From NCBI GenBank assembly GCA_016874755.1, contig VGTH01000029.1, positions 1-64,000 on the forward strand: 64,000 nucleotides of DNA, written 5' to 3'. This stretch comes from Deltaproteobacteria bacterium (GTDB taxonomy: Bacteria; Desulfobacterota; Binatia; UBA9968). The number at the start of each line of letters is the position of its first letter. Within the stretch, counting starts at the first letter, position 1. The position numbers were made by a program, and so were the translations under genes. Positions 50,158 to 58,836 of the stretch are shown here, in pieces. A model generated the notes under the pieces. That model was not told the origin of the DNA. It saw only the letters and a list, made by a program, of their open reading frames with translations, and ran no database searches.

Positions 50158-51195
50158 ATGCCACGCGTTCTGATGTCGTTGCTGCTGTTGGCGCTTGTTG
50201 CAATCGGTCGCGAAGCCGGTGCGCAGGCGGATTTTTACAAAGGTAAAACCATCACGGTCATCGCCGGCACGACGCCTGGCGCGCTATATGACCAATGGGC
50301 GCGCGTACTGGCGCAGCACATGGGCAAGCATATTCCCGGCAAGCCGGAGATGATCGTGCAGAACATGCCCGGCGCCGGTCATCTGGTCGCGGCCAACTAT
50401 CTTTACAACAAGACCAAGCCCGACGGGCTTTCGCTCATCGGTTCCATCGTGCCGTCGCTTTATTTCGATCAACTGATCGGCCGCAAAGAGGCGCAGTACG
50501 ATTGGGCCAAGTTTGTCTGGATCGGCTCGCCGGTCTTGGGCGATTATCAAATGTACATGCGTGCCGACTCGCCCTATAAAACCATCGAGGATGTGCGCAA
50601 TGCCAAGGAGCCGCCGCGCTGCGGCGCCCAGGGGACCTCCGACACGGCGTCCTATTTGCCAAAGCTTTTTGATGAGACCATTGGCACAAAATTTCAATTG
50701 ATTCCGGGCTATCCGGGCGGACCCGAGATCGACCTTGCGGTTGAACGCGGCGAGTTGCACTGCCGGGCGTTTACCATCGAAGCGTTTCTGTCGCGCGAGC
50801 CTTATCACACCTGGCGCAAGAAGGGCTTTGTCAGAAACATCATTCAAACCGGCAAGAAACGCGATCCCAAGCTGCCCGACACGCCGACCGTTTGGGAGTT
50901 GATGGACAAATACAAAACTACGGAGAGCGGCCGCCGCTTCGCCAATGTCGTCTTGGCCTCCGGTCAGTTAGGCCGGCCGATGATCGGCACACCGGGCATT
51001 CCGGCCGATCGCGTGAAGATGCTGCGCGATGCGTTCAACGCAACCCTGAAAGATCCGGAGTTCTTGGCCGAGCTTGACAAGCGCCAGTTCGACCTCGACC
51101 CGGCGCTCGGCACCGATCTAGAAAAACTTGTGAAAGAAATCATGGTCCAGCCGCCGGAGATGATCGAGCGGTTGAAGAAGCTGATCGGCCAGTAA
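50158..51195 (+). CDS. TctC/Bug-family binding protein
   Basis: A 345-aa periplasmic receptor: signal VLMSLLLLALVAIGREAGA, FYKGKTITVIAGTTPGALYD loop, MIVQNMPGAGHLVAANYLYN, and DLEKLVKEIMVQPPEMIERL tail. The ligand loop has GTTPGALYD in place of the usual GGSAGGGYD, suggesting a different ligand. ATG at 50158 has TGGAGGTG upstream (the GTG inside it at 50149 is less likely). Single gene; ends at a hairpin shared with the convergent binding-protein gene. Confidence 0.91.
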   Translation: MPRVLMSLLLLALVAIGREAGAQADFYKGKTITVIAGTTPGALYDQWARVLAQHMGKHIPGKPEMIVQNMPGAGHLVAANYLYNKTKPDGLSLIGSIVPSLYFDQLIGRKEAQYDWAKFVWIGSPVLGDYQMYMRADSPYKTIEDVRNAKEPPRCGAQGTSDTASYLPKLFDETIGTKFQLIPGYPGGPEIDLAVERGELHCRAFTIEAFLSREPYHTWRKKGFVRNIIQTGKKRDPKLPDTPTVWELMDKYKTTESGRRFANVVLASGQLGRPMIGTPGIPADRVKMLRDAFNATLKDPEFLAELDKRQFDLDPALGTDLEKLVKEIMVQPPEMIERLKKLIGQ

Positions 51196-51200
51196 AAATC

Positions 51201-51275
51201 AAGATTGGAGTAATGGAGTGCTGGAGTGATGGTCCAAAGACCCCCAATTCTCCAGTACTCCAACACTCCAATCTT
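51201..51275. terminator. Long convergent hairpin of TGGAGT words
   Basis: Left arm AAGATTGGAGTAATGGAGTG then CTGGAG (51201-51226); right arm CTCCAGTACTCCAACACTCC then AATCTT (51250-51275). The stem is about 26 bp with two or three mismatches and an A-rich 5' / T-rich 3' flank, located between two convergent genes. It probably ends both transcripts. A half copy (GGAGTACTGGAGTGTTGGA) is at 61587. Confidence 0.75.
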
Positions 51276-52251
51276 ATTTGTACAGTCCGTCAATAAATCC
51301 CGCCTTATCAAATTCCTCTAAGAAGCTCGTATCGACAAATTCTCTGGCGTTGGCCGTTCTCGCCGCGGGCATGCTGCCGGCGACGTCTTTGAAGATGGTT
51401 CTGAACGATTCCAGGTTTGGATAAGGTTTCGGTTTCACTACTTCGCGCAGGGTTTGGTAGGCGTCCTCAATCGGTTTGGGGTCTTTGGTTTTCCGATACT
51501 TTACAAAAGTGCGTCTAGCCTCTTCTGGGTTGGTCCTGACGATATGAATGCCTTCGAGGTAAGACTTCACCATGCGTCTGACGATGTCGCGATGGCTGGC
51601 GATGTAACGTTGGGTCGCGACCAGGCCCGTGCCTTGATAGAAAATCTTTAGCTCCGCCATGTTCAAGATCGTCCGCATGCCAGTCAACTGCGGCGCCAGG
51701 TGATCCGGCGGCGAAAAGCTCGACGCGTCGGCAGAATTGCCGACCAGGGCGATAATACGCGCCGGGGTGTCGCCGATTTGCAAAAACGTCACGTCCTTCT
51801 CCGTCAAGCCAAAGCGCGGCAGCATGTTGAGCACGCGCATGTGCGACGCCGCGCCAAAACGTGAGATCGCGATGCGCTTGCCCTTGAGGTCTTCGCCTCG
51901 GGTCACATTCGGCCGCGCGACCAGACGATCGTCGAGCAGCTCTTGGATGCTGACTAGCATGACCGGGTCGCCGCCTTGCAAGCGAATCGGCGACATGAGC
52001 GCGCCGGTCATTTGGCCGAACTGAATCTCCCCCGACATCAGCGACGGCGCCGAAATATTGCCGGGCATGTAGATGATCTCTGCGTCGATATTATTTTTCT
52101 TGAATAGACCGCTGGTGTCGGCGATCCACAGGATGCCGTGTTGCGGGCCAGGGGAGGTGTAGCTGATGCGAATCTTGTCCGCTGTGTGGCCGGCGCAAGC
52201 AAGGCAGATCGCGACGGTTATCGTGAAAAGTTGTGCGGTGCGCTGTCCCAT
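51274..52251 (-). CDS. NMT1/SsuA-type ABC solute-binding protein
   Basis: A 325-aa exported protein: signal QLFTITVAICLACAGHTA, then KIRISYTSPGPQHGILWIAD, GEDLKGKRIAISRFGAASHM, and a C-terminal REFVDTSFLEEFDKAGFIDG. The stop codon lies inside the convergent hairpin. A start at ATG 52251 is taken over the longer frame. It follows another binding-protein gene of the same family on the same strand. Confidence 0.88.
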   Translation of the reverse strand: MGQRTAQLFTITVAICLACAGHTADKIRISYTSPGPQHGILWIADTSGLFKKNNIDAEIIYMPGNISAPSLMSGEIQFGQMTGALMSPIRLQGGDPVMLVSIQELLDDRLVARPNVTRGEDLKGKRIAISRFGAASHMRVLNMLPRFGLTEKDVTFLQIGDTPARIIALVGNSADASSFSPPDHLAPQLTGMRTILNMAELKIFYQGTGLVATQRYIASHRDIVRRMVKSYLEGIHIVRTNPEEARRTFVKYRKTKDPKPIEDAYQTLREVVKPKPYPNLESFRTIFKDVAGSMPAARTANAREFVDTSFLEEFDKAGFIDGLYK

Positions 52252-52274
52252 TTGATCCCTCCGTTCTGTGGAAA

Positions 52275-52313
52275 ACACGGAACCCGAAACGCGAAACCCG
52301 AAACCCGAAACTT
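52275..52313. repeat. AACCCGAAAC word repeat, copy 5
   Basis: CACGGAACCCGAAACGCGAA then ACCCGAAACCCGAAACTT: four near-tandem copies of CCCGAAAC between two binding-protein genes. Confidence 0.65.
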
Positions 52314-53280
52314 AATTGGCCACCCAACCGCTCTGCGTCACCTCAGCCTGGGCGCGGCGCAGATGCGAAAAATCGAAAATCTCCTCAGGCGTGACGTCGC
52401 GCGTGACGCCGGTGAAGCGTTTGCTGCGCTCAATGACGATGCGCTGTAGGCGCTCGGAAATGGTGCCGTCGCGGGCGATGGTTTTCATGTGATCGTCATA
52501 GACGCGCGACATCAGATCGCGATCCTTCTGCCGGGTGAATTCCATAATCGACGTGATGCCCTCTTGGCGATTGGCGAGATAGACCCGCGCGCCTTTGACG
52601 GTGGCGCGCATGAAGCGGCGCACCAAGTCACCTTGACGCGCTAGACGCTCGTCGGTGGCGACGATGGAGGCTTGGATGTCCTCGAGATGATCGGAAAAGC
52701 GGAAGAGCAGCGGGTAGCCGGCGGCTTGCGCGAGGAGGATCGAGGGCGGACCGAGCGACGCCGCGTCGACGCTGCCGGCGAGCATCGCCGTGTAGCGCGC
52801 GCTAGTAGACCCCACCGGGACAAAGTTCACGTCTTTGTCGAGTTGCAGGCCAAACTTGGGAAATACTTCTTTCAACCAGCCGTAATCGAGACTGCCGATT
52901 GTCGAGCCGCCGACGCGCTTGCCGCGCACCTCCGCCATGCTCTTGATGCTCGGCTGGGCCATGAAACCGCCGGGCGGTTTGTCGTTGAAGACCATCAATA
53001 TCTTCAACTTGGCGCCCTGAACCGCGGCGGTGGGGTTGCTCGCGGAGCCGAACTCGACGCTATTGCCGATGAGAGCTCGCGTGCCGGTCAGTCCAGCCAT
53101 CAAGATAATTTCGAGCAACATGCCTTCTTCGGCATAGTAGCCGCGCTTCTGCGCGATGTGCATGGAGATGAAGGACGCAGAGAAATTGGAAATCGCGACG
53201 CGCACGCGATCTTGCGCCTGGGCCGAAATCGTCAGTGACACAAACAGAGCAGCAAAAAGTAGAGCGGATTTGCGCGCCAT
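52312..53280 (-). CDS. NMT1/SsuA-type ABC solute-binding protein
   Basis: A 322-aa exported protein: signal KSALLFAALFVSLTISAQA, then VRVAISNFSASFISMHIAQK, MAEVRGKRVGGSTIGSLDYG and a C-terminal PEEIFDFSHLRRAQAEVTQS. ATG at 53280 (a GTG one codon earlier is also possible). It is the upstream member of a two-gene run of binding proteins; the pair differ strongly in sequence, so they probably bind different ligands. Confidence 0.88.
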   Translation of the reverse strand: MARKSALLFAALFVSLTISAQAQDRVRVAISNFSASFISMHIAQKRGYYAEEGMLLEIILMAGLTGTRALIGNSVEFGSASNPTAAVQGAKLKILMVFNDKPPGGFMAQPSIKSMAEVRGKRVGGSTIGSLDYGWLKEVFPKFGLQLDKDVNFVPVGSTSARYTAMLAGSVDAASLGPPSILLAQAAGYPLLFRFSDHLEDIQASIVATDERLARQGDLVRRFMRATVKGARVYLANRQEGITSIMEFTRQKDRDLMSRVYDDHMKTIARDGTISERLQRIVIERSKRFTGVTRDVTPEEIFDFSHLRRAQAEVTQSGWVAN

Positions 53281-53283
53281 CAC

Positions 53284-53793
53284 TTCTTTGCCGAGAACCT
53301 ATGCCGAAAAAGAAATGATGTCTAGTCTTTGGAAGAGCAACTAGGAAGAAGTGCTTGTTGCCGCGCGTCGATCATTGCCAGAAATCGTTGGAATGCAATC
53401 GGGAAAGTTGCAACGGGGAGAGTCCTAAGTTGGCGATCCCGCGCAGACTAATATCGTGATCAAGTGCGACCCAACCGCATCCCTGCGTCGTCACGGCACT
53501 CCGTTGCCTGCGGATCCCTCAACTTGGCTCAGACCGTTCGTCATTGCAAAGCGCTTCTCTTAGAGACCGGCCGAATCAAACATCGACCTTTCTCCCCTAA
53601 GTCCATGGTGTCGGTACCAACGCTATTCTATTTCGCAACATCGCAGGTCGTCAAGAGTTCGACGCTTCAATACCGTACGCACTACTGTTTTTTTAGTAGG
53701 CATGGCGAAATAGGCTCCGTGAGTGCGCGCGTCGCGTTCGTTGGAGGACCAGGGTTTCTAAACCGGGTCGCTTTGTGATATCGAACGGCGATC
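53284..53793. other. 510-base region without a supported gene
   Basis: Divergent region between a minus-strand binding-protein gene and the plus-strand PEP-mutase-like gene. It has lower GC than its surroundings and a few short open frames without ribosome sites or recognisable motifs. A small CTACT/AGTAG hairpin with a T7 loop lies near 53683. It should contain both promoters, but none is obvious. Confidence 0.55.
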
Positions 53794-54744
53794 ATGGCGA
53801 CGAAAAGTACCACCCGTTTGCAATCACTGTTAAAACGTCCCGAGCTGCTGGTCATGTCCGGCGGTTTCAGTCCGCTCCACGCGCGTATGTCGGAGACCAC
53901 CGGCTACGAAGCTTTTTTCATGTCGGGCTCCCAAGTGGCCGCCTACGTTTATGGCTATCCCGATGTTGGCCTCCTGGGTTTGAACGAAATGGTCGAAGCG
54001 GTGCGGCGCATCACCAACGTGGTCGAGATGCCGATTTTCGCCGATGCGGACACGGGCTATGGCAACGCGGTGAATGTCTACTACACCGTGCAGGCCTACA
54101 TCCGCGCCGGCGCGGCGGGGCTGCACATCGAAGATCAGGAAGCGCCGAAGAAATCCGGCACCCTGGCGGGCCGCCGCTTGATTTCCGTTGACGAAGCGGT
54201 GGGCAAATACAAAGCGGCGGTGGCAGCGAAAAAAGAATTGGACGGCGACTTCGTTGTTTGTGCGCGCTGCGACTCCGTCGGTTCCGAAGGCGGTGGATTT
54301 GAAGATGCCGTCAAACGCGGCATTGCCTATGCCAAAGACGCCGGCGTCGATTGTGTCTGGATGAATACCATGACCAAACGCGAGGAGATCGCCGAGGCGT
54401 GCAAACGCATTCCCGCGCCGGTGATTGCGCCGTATTATGGCCCCAAGCCGTCGCCGACTTTTGCAGAGTTTCAAAGTCTTGGCGTAGCGGCTGTGCTCTA
54501 TCCGAGCCTAACCACGGCGAACGGGCTGCAGTCGACCTGGGAGGTGCTGCACGAAATGAAGGAACGCGGCCCGGCGGTGCTCGACGAGTGGAACAAGAAA
54601 GCGAACGCGAGCAAATACGGCATAGTGCCGCGCACGCAGGATCCGATTCTGCCGTCGAACAAAATCAAAAAACTCGAAGATGATTTTATTCCGAAAGAGC
54701 TGCAGCGCGATTACGACAAGACCTTCGGGCATAACCGGCATTGA
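53794..54744 (+). CDS. Isocitrate lyase / PEP mutase family protein
   Basis: A 316-aa TIM-barrel enzyme: MSGSQVAAYVYGYPDVGLL, Mg-binding PIFADADTGYGNAVNV, then LHIEDQEAPKKSGTLAGRR. True isocitrate and methylisocitrate lyases have K-K/R-C-G-H here; this protein has KKSGT, so the catalytic Cys is replaced by Ser and C-C lyase action on isocitrate is unlikely. Oxaloacetate decarboxylase, PEP mutase-like or dimethylmalate-lyase-like activity are options. It is followed after 22 nt by a PhyH dioxygenase gene. Confidence 0.88.
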   Translation: MATKSTTRLQSLLKRPELLVMSGGFSPLHARMSETTGYEAFFMSGSQVAAYVYGYPDVGLLGLNEMVEAVRRITNVVEMPIFADADTGYGNAVNVYYTVQAYIRAGAAGLHIEDQEAPKKSGTLAGRRLISVDEAVGKYKAAVAAKKELDGDFVVCARCDSVGSEGGGFEDAVKRGIAYAKDAGVDCVWMNTMTKREEIAEACKRIPAPVIAPYYGPKPSPTFAEFQSLGVAAVLYPSLTTANGLQSTWEVLHEMKERGPAVLDEWNKKANASKYGIVPRTQDPILPSNKIKKLEDDFIPKELQRDYDKTFGHNRH

Positions 54745-54766
54745 TGGTGGATAGGGAGGTTGTCAA

Positions 54767-55606
54767 ATGGCGGAGGTCATTCTGAGCGGAGCAGATCGCA
54801 AGCAGTTTGATGAGTTCGGGTATTTGACATTCGATACCGATCTGCCAAACGCAATTCTGGAACAAGCGATCAAAGATTTTCGCCCCTATTGGGCAGGTAA
54901 AATCACTATTGGGGTCAACCAGGCTGATGCCGGACGGGTGCAGGACGGCTGGTGCGTCAGCGACGCCTGTCTGCAGATCGCTACCTGGCCGGCGGTGTTG
55001 TCGGTGTTGCGGCAACTGTACGGTCGCAAGACGAAACCGTTTCAGACACTTAACTTTCCTGCCGGGACGGAACAATCGGCTCACTCAGATGCGATTCATT
55101 TTAACAGCGAGCCTTTTGGCCTGATGTGCGGTGTTTGGGTTGCTCTAGAAGACGTCGGCGCGAGTCAGGGTCCACTGATCTACTACCCCGGATCGCACAG
55201 ATTGCCCGAAACCAACTTCCCTGATCTCGGGTTGGCGCCTGACCCAGCCAGTTACCCGGCCTATGAACGATGCATGCAAAAGCTAATCTGGGAACGTCAG
55301 CTGAAACCCGCTTACGGGCTCATCAAAAAAGGGCAGGCCTTCATTTGGGCGGCTAATTTGCTGCACGGCGGGTCGGCGCGCCAGGACAAATCCAGCAGCC
55401 GTCACTCCCAAGTGACCCATTACTACCTTGACGGGGCCAAGCCTTGGCGACCGATGTTTAGCAAGACCGAGAGAGTTTATTTTGAGCCGGACTGGATTTC
55501 ACCGGAAGCCGCACAGGCCGCAAGGCGACGCATTGCTAAAGAACGCCGGGAACTCTTCATTCGACGAACCAAAGATGCCATCAACCGTATGCTGGGCAGA
55601 GATTGA
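54767..55606 (+). CDS. Phytanoyl-CoA dioxygenase (PhyH) family protein
   Basis: A 279-aa Fe(II)/2-oxoglutarate-type oxygenase with a double-stranded beta-helix core. Iron ligands are H-x-D in SAHSDAIHFNSEP (about 104-106) and a distal His in AANLLHGGSARQD (about 202). The Arg/Lys-rich C-terminus is unusual. Ribosome site GGGAGG precedes the ATG. It is in one operon with the PEP-mutase-like gene; the pairing suggests oxidation of a small organic or organophosphonate substrate, as PhyH-like PhnY does, but that is only inference. Confidence 0.85.
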   Translation: MAEVILSGADRKQFDEFGYLTFDTDLPNAILEQAIKDFRPYWAGKITIGVNQADAGRVQDGWCVSDACLQIATWPAVLSVLRQLYGRKTKPFQTLNFPAGTEQSAHSDAIHFNSEPFGLMCGVWVALEDVGASQGPLIYYPGSHRLPETNFPDLGLAPDPASYPAYERCMQKLIWERQLKPAYGLIKKGQAFIWAANLLHGGSARQDKSSSRHSQVTHYYLDGAKPWRPMFSKTERVYFEPDWISPEAAQAARRRIAKERRELFIRRTKDAINRMLGRD

Positions 55607-55617
55607 CGAGCTCGCTG

Positions 55618-56622
55618 CTACTTCAAAAATATCTTCTGATACTCCTGGCCCTTTTGTTTGAACTCGTTGGCATCGAAGTCGTCCATTTCCACACCTTGAA
55701 CCTTATCGGCATCGGGCACGGGTGGGTGAATGCCTCTACGGGTGACGAACTCGCCGGCTTTGGCGAGGAGGCGCGCGCTTTCTTCGCTTAGAAAGAAATC
55801 GATCAGCGCTTTGCCGCCATTGGGGCGCGGCGCCTTGTGGCTCAAGTTCAAATACTGTCCGGTGCTCAAGAACTTGCCTAAGCGCACATAGTCGACCGGC
55901 GCGCCTTTTTCGCCGTAGGTGACGACGTAGCGGATCAGCGAAATCGCAATCGGTGTCTCACCGGTGGCAACGCGCTCGGCCGATGGCGCGAAGGATTCCA
56001 CCAGCGCTGGCTTGGCGGCGCCGAGATCGCGAATAAACTTCTCGGCTTTCTCTTTACCCATGATTTTGTAGAGGCTCGCGACCCATTGCAGCGTGGTCGT
56101 GTGCTGCGTTGGGTCGGGCATGACGAACTTGCCGCGGTACTTGGGATTCAACAAATCTTCAAGCGACTTCGGCGCATCGGCCGGTTTGATCAACCCTTTG
56201 TTGTAGAAGATGCCAATGGGCGCGTGGCGGTAAGAGACGCCGAGGTCCGGATCGATCACGTCTTTGGGAAAGAACGCTGCGGCAGGGGAATTGTACTTGG
56301 CGAATATGCCTTCTTTGTGCATCACCGTCGTCGCGCCGCTGTTGTTAACCATGACATCGAACAGGTTTTTGCCGGCGCGCAGCTCGGTGAGCGCGCGGTC
56401 CATGGCTTTAGTCGCCGAGGCGCGCCAATATTCGACCTGCAGGCCGGTCTTTTTCGTAAATGCCTCGATGATCGGTTCGGCGGTATTGGTCTCCATCGAG
56501 CCGTAGGCGATGATTTTGCCGCTTTCTTTCTTCGCCGCTTCGATGAGCTTGGCATCTTGAGCATGGGCGAAGGTTACGGCGAACAGAGTTAGTACTGAAG
56601 CGAAGACGCTATACCGTGGCAT
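55618..56622 (-). CDS. Iron(III)/type-1 extracellular solute-binding protein
   Basis: A 334-aa periplasmic protein of the AfuA/FbpA-like family: signal RYSVFASVLTLFAVTFAHA, then KLIEAAKKESGKIIAYGSME, LFDVMVNNSGATTVMHKEGI and GVSYRHAPIGIFYNKGLIKP. Members bind Fe(III), phosphonates or thiamine. The nearby PhyH/PEP-mutase pair converges with it, so an organophosphorus ligand could be considered. No permease or ATPase follows. ATG at 56622 by homology and signal. Confidence 0.87.
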   Translation of the reverse strand: MPRYSVFASVLTLFAVTFAHAQDAKLIEAAKKESGKIIAYGSMETNTAEPIIEAFTKKTGLQVEYWRASATKAMDRALTELRAGKNLFDVMVNNSGATTVMHKEGIFAKYNSPAAAFFPKDVIDPDLGVSYRHAPIGIFYNKGLIKPADAPKSLEDLLNPKYRGKFVMPDPTQHTTTLQWVASLYKIMGKEKAEKFIRDLGAAKPALVESFAPSAERVATGETPIAISLIRYVVTYGEKGAPVDYVRLGKFLSTGQYLNLSHKAPRPNGGKALIDFFLSEESARLLAKAGEFVTRRGIHPPVPDADKVQGVEMDDFDANEFKQKGQEYQKIFLK

Positions 56623-56649
56623 AAATGAGTCTCCAGAAATGGCTCCGGG

Positions 56650-56705
56650 ATAGAGGATTGAGAATAGAAGATGGCGAAATTCTATCCTCGATCCTCCATC
56701 CTCGC
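56650..56705. repeat. GGATGGAGGAT-type hairpin, copy 1
   Basis: GAGGATTGAGAATAGAA and TTCTATCCTCGATCCTC pair over 17 positions with two G-T wobbles around a GATGGCGAAA loop. It lies between an amidohydrolase and a binding-protein gene on the same strand. Confidence 0.65.
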
Positions 56706-56750
56706 TTTTTTGCCCTTCGTGCTTTTCCTGTCCTTCGTGATGAGTCAATC

Positions 56751-57869
56751 CTACATCCGGATCAAATTGATCGCATTGTCTTCGAGAATCAATTTTTTCT
56801 GTCGCGCCGAGACATCCGGCCGCTCGCGGATGCCGCTGACTGTATTCGGGAAAGTCGAATCGAAGTGCGGATAGTCCGTCGCCATCAAGACGTGGGTCTC
56901 GCCGACTTCGGCAAGCGCCAGCGGCAGCCACTTTTCGTCGGATTCACAGGTGATGTAGCAATTGCGCTTGACGTAATCCGACGGCAGGGCGTTTAGTTGC
57001 GGGCACATGCCGGCGTCTTTGATGACCTCGTAGTCGTCATCCATGCGATGCATCCAGAAGACCAGAAATTCTGCTGTCACTTCGAAGAAAACCACTTTAA
57101 GCTTTGGGAATTTCTCGAACACGCCGCCCAACACCATGGCGCACAAAGGTGCCACGCAGTTTAGCGGCCGGCCGAGAATGTGCATGGGGAAGAAATTGCT
57201 TTGCCGATTGATCAACGTCCCGGGCGCGCCGAGGGTGCTCGGATGGCAAAAGAGTGGAATGTCCATCTCCTGCGCCGCTTGGTAGAACGGGAAAAACGCC
57301 GGGTCGTCCATTTGCCTGTCTAGCGTATAGCTGACTAGATGGGCGACTTTGCAGCCCAAATCTTTGACGCAGTGGCGCAGCTCATCGGCCATCGCCTCCG
57401 GGCAGCCGGCGGGGATCATCGCCACCGGCGAGAGCTTGTCACGGTGTCCGGCTACCAGTTCATGCGCCCAGTCGTTGTACGAGCGGGCCACCGCAGCGCC
57501 CAACGGGCCGGGGTTTTGCGAGGGAATTTCGATCGACGTCGGAAAAATAAACTGATAGTCGAGGCCCTCTCTGGCGTTGTCTTTGAGGCGGTATTCCATG
57601 TCGTAGCCGCCCTGCTGCCAACGCATCACTTCGTTGCCCCGTTGATTGGCTTCGGGATTGTAAAAAACTTGATGGGTCACCGGTTTCTTGAAATTTGCGT
57701 TGGCAATCGGGTCTTCCATCGGCGAGAGGTTGTGCTCAAACTTGGAGTAGAAAAATTTGCCGTCGCCGATACGCTTGGGTGAGTATTTCGCGAAAGGTTC
57801 GGGGAGTCGGTAAATCTCGTCCAGAAGCCAACCGTCGCGCAGGTGGGAGTCCAAATCGATAATCGCCAT
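56751..57869 (-). CDS. Amidohydrolase (ACMSD-like metal-dependent hydrolase)
   Basis: A 372-aa TIM-barrel hydrolase of the amidohydrolase_2 group. It starts MAIIDLDSHLRDGWLLDEIY, with D-x-D-x-H in place of the usual H-x-H, then IPLFCHPSTLGAPG (metal His), KVVFFEVTAEFLVFWMHRMD and MATDYPHFDSTFPNT (catalytic Asp). Relatives decarboxylate ACMS or related acids, or hydrolyse lactones, usually with zinc or manganese. It may act on products of the aromatic pathways encoded nearby. Confidence 0.87.
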   Translation of the reverse strand: MAIIDLDSHLRDGWLLDEIYRLPEPFAKYSPKRIGDGKFFYSKFEHNLSPMEDPIANANFKKPVTHQVFYNPEANQRGNEVMRWQQGGYDMEYRLKDNAREGLDYQFIFPTSIEIPSQNPGPLGAAVARSYNDWAHELVAGHRDKLSPVAMIPAGCPEAMADELRHCVKDLGCKVAHLVSYTLDRQMDDPAFFPFYQAAQEMDIPLFCHPSTLGAPGTLINRQSNFFPMHILGRPLNCVAPLCAMVLGGVFEKFPKLKVVFFEVTAEFLVFWMHRMDDDYEVIKDAGMCPQLNALPSDYVKRNCYITCESDEKWLPLALAEVGETHVLMATDYPHFDSTFPNTVSGIRERPDVSARQKKLILEDNAINLIRM

Positions 57870-57947
57870 AAGAGCTTCTCCTTCGGCTTTGGTTTGGCCC
57901 GAAGCTATTACAGCGCGGTGAGGTGAGTCAAGGCTGTGGGAAAGTCA

Positions 57948-58009
57948 AGGATGGAGGATCGAGGACGGAAGATGGCGCCGCGCCAACCATCGTCTATCCT
58001 CTATGCTCG
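57948..58009. repeat. GGATGGAGGAT-type hairpin, copy 2
   Basis: GGATGGAGGATCGAGGACGG then AAGATGG is opposed by CCATCGTCTATCCTCTATGCTC; an imperfect stem around GCGCCGCGCCAA. Between a CBS gene and an amidohydrolase gene on the same strand. Confidence 0.6.
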
Positions 58010-58016
58010 TTTCGTT

Positions 58017-58667
58017 TTAGCGCTCGACGCTGACGAGGCGGTAGCCGAGCTTGGCGATGTCGGGGAGAAAGCCCGGCGGGATGCGGCCGTCGAAACGAAA
58101 GATCGACAGGTCGGTGCCTCGCAGGCGATTCTCACGAAAGCAGAGCATGCTCAATATCGTGACGCGGCGATCTTGGCAGAGCCGGATGATGGCTGGCGCC
58201 GGATTGTCCAGGGCGTTGGACTCGATCATGATTCTCGTGCCGCCGCTCTTGGCGGCGGTGACGCTGATCAGCGCTTCGAAAACATCGGACTCGGTGATGA
58301 TGCCGGCGAGGCGGTTTTCCCTCAGCACCGGCAGCGCGCCGATTCGGTTGACGTGAAGAGTCCGCGCGGCATCTTCGATGGTACAGTCGGGCGTAACGGT
58401 GATGACTTTTTTGGTCATGAGGCTAGCCACCGGGCGTGGCACAGACTCTTCGGTTACCTCGATCGAGAAGGGATTGAGGTCGCCGGGAAAACCGCGGGCG
58501 ATGTCGTACTTGGCGACGATGCCGACCAAGCGATTGCCGGTGCCGGTCGACTCGACCACTGGGAAATGGCGAAACTTGCGCCGGCCCATTTCGACGGCGA
58601 CGTAGGAGATAGTCGCATCCGGTGGGACGGTTATGACCTCGGGGTTCATCCACTTTTCGACAAACAT
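58017..58667 (-). CDS. CBS domain pair protein
   Basis: A 216-aa protein with two CBS motifs (MNPEVITVPPDATISYVAVE; VITVTPDCTIEDAARTLHV) followed by an extra C-terminal region of about 70 residues that looks like an ACT- or BON-like strand-rich domain but is not clearly recognised (SGGTRIMIESNALDNPAPAI). ATG at 58667. Cytoplasmic adenylate sensor; it diverges from the TAXI-type gene at 58837. Confidence 0.85.
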   Translation of the reverse strand: MFVEKWMNPEVITVPPDATISYVAVEMGRRKFRHFPVVESTGTGNRLVGIVAKYDIARGFPGDLNPFSIEVTEESVPRPVASLMTKKVITVTPDCTIEDAARTLHVNRIGALPVLRENRLAGIITESDVFEALISVTAAKSGGTRIMIESNALDNPAPAIIRLCQDRRVTILSMLCFRENRLRGTDLSIFRFDGRIPPGFLPDIAKLGYRLVSVER

Positions 58668-58836
58668 CGTGCAGCGGGTCCTCTGAAAAGGTTGTTTGTG
58701 GTAAAATCGGCGAAGCCGAAGCAATCTTTAGGCTCTCGCCGCACGCCGGGATTTGCAGCCGGGGGCGCGCTTGTTGTAAGGAGTGGGCCGAACGGTAGGT
58801 ACAAAGACGCGAAGACCAACGATTGGGAGATCGACA

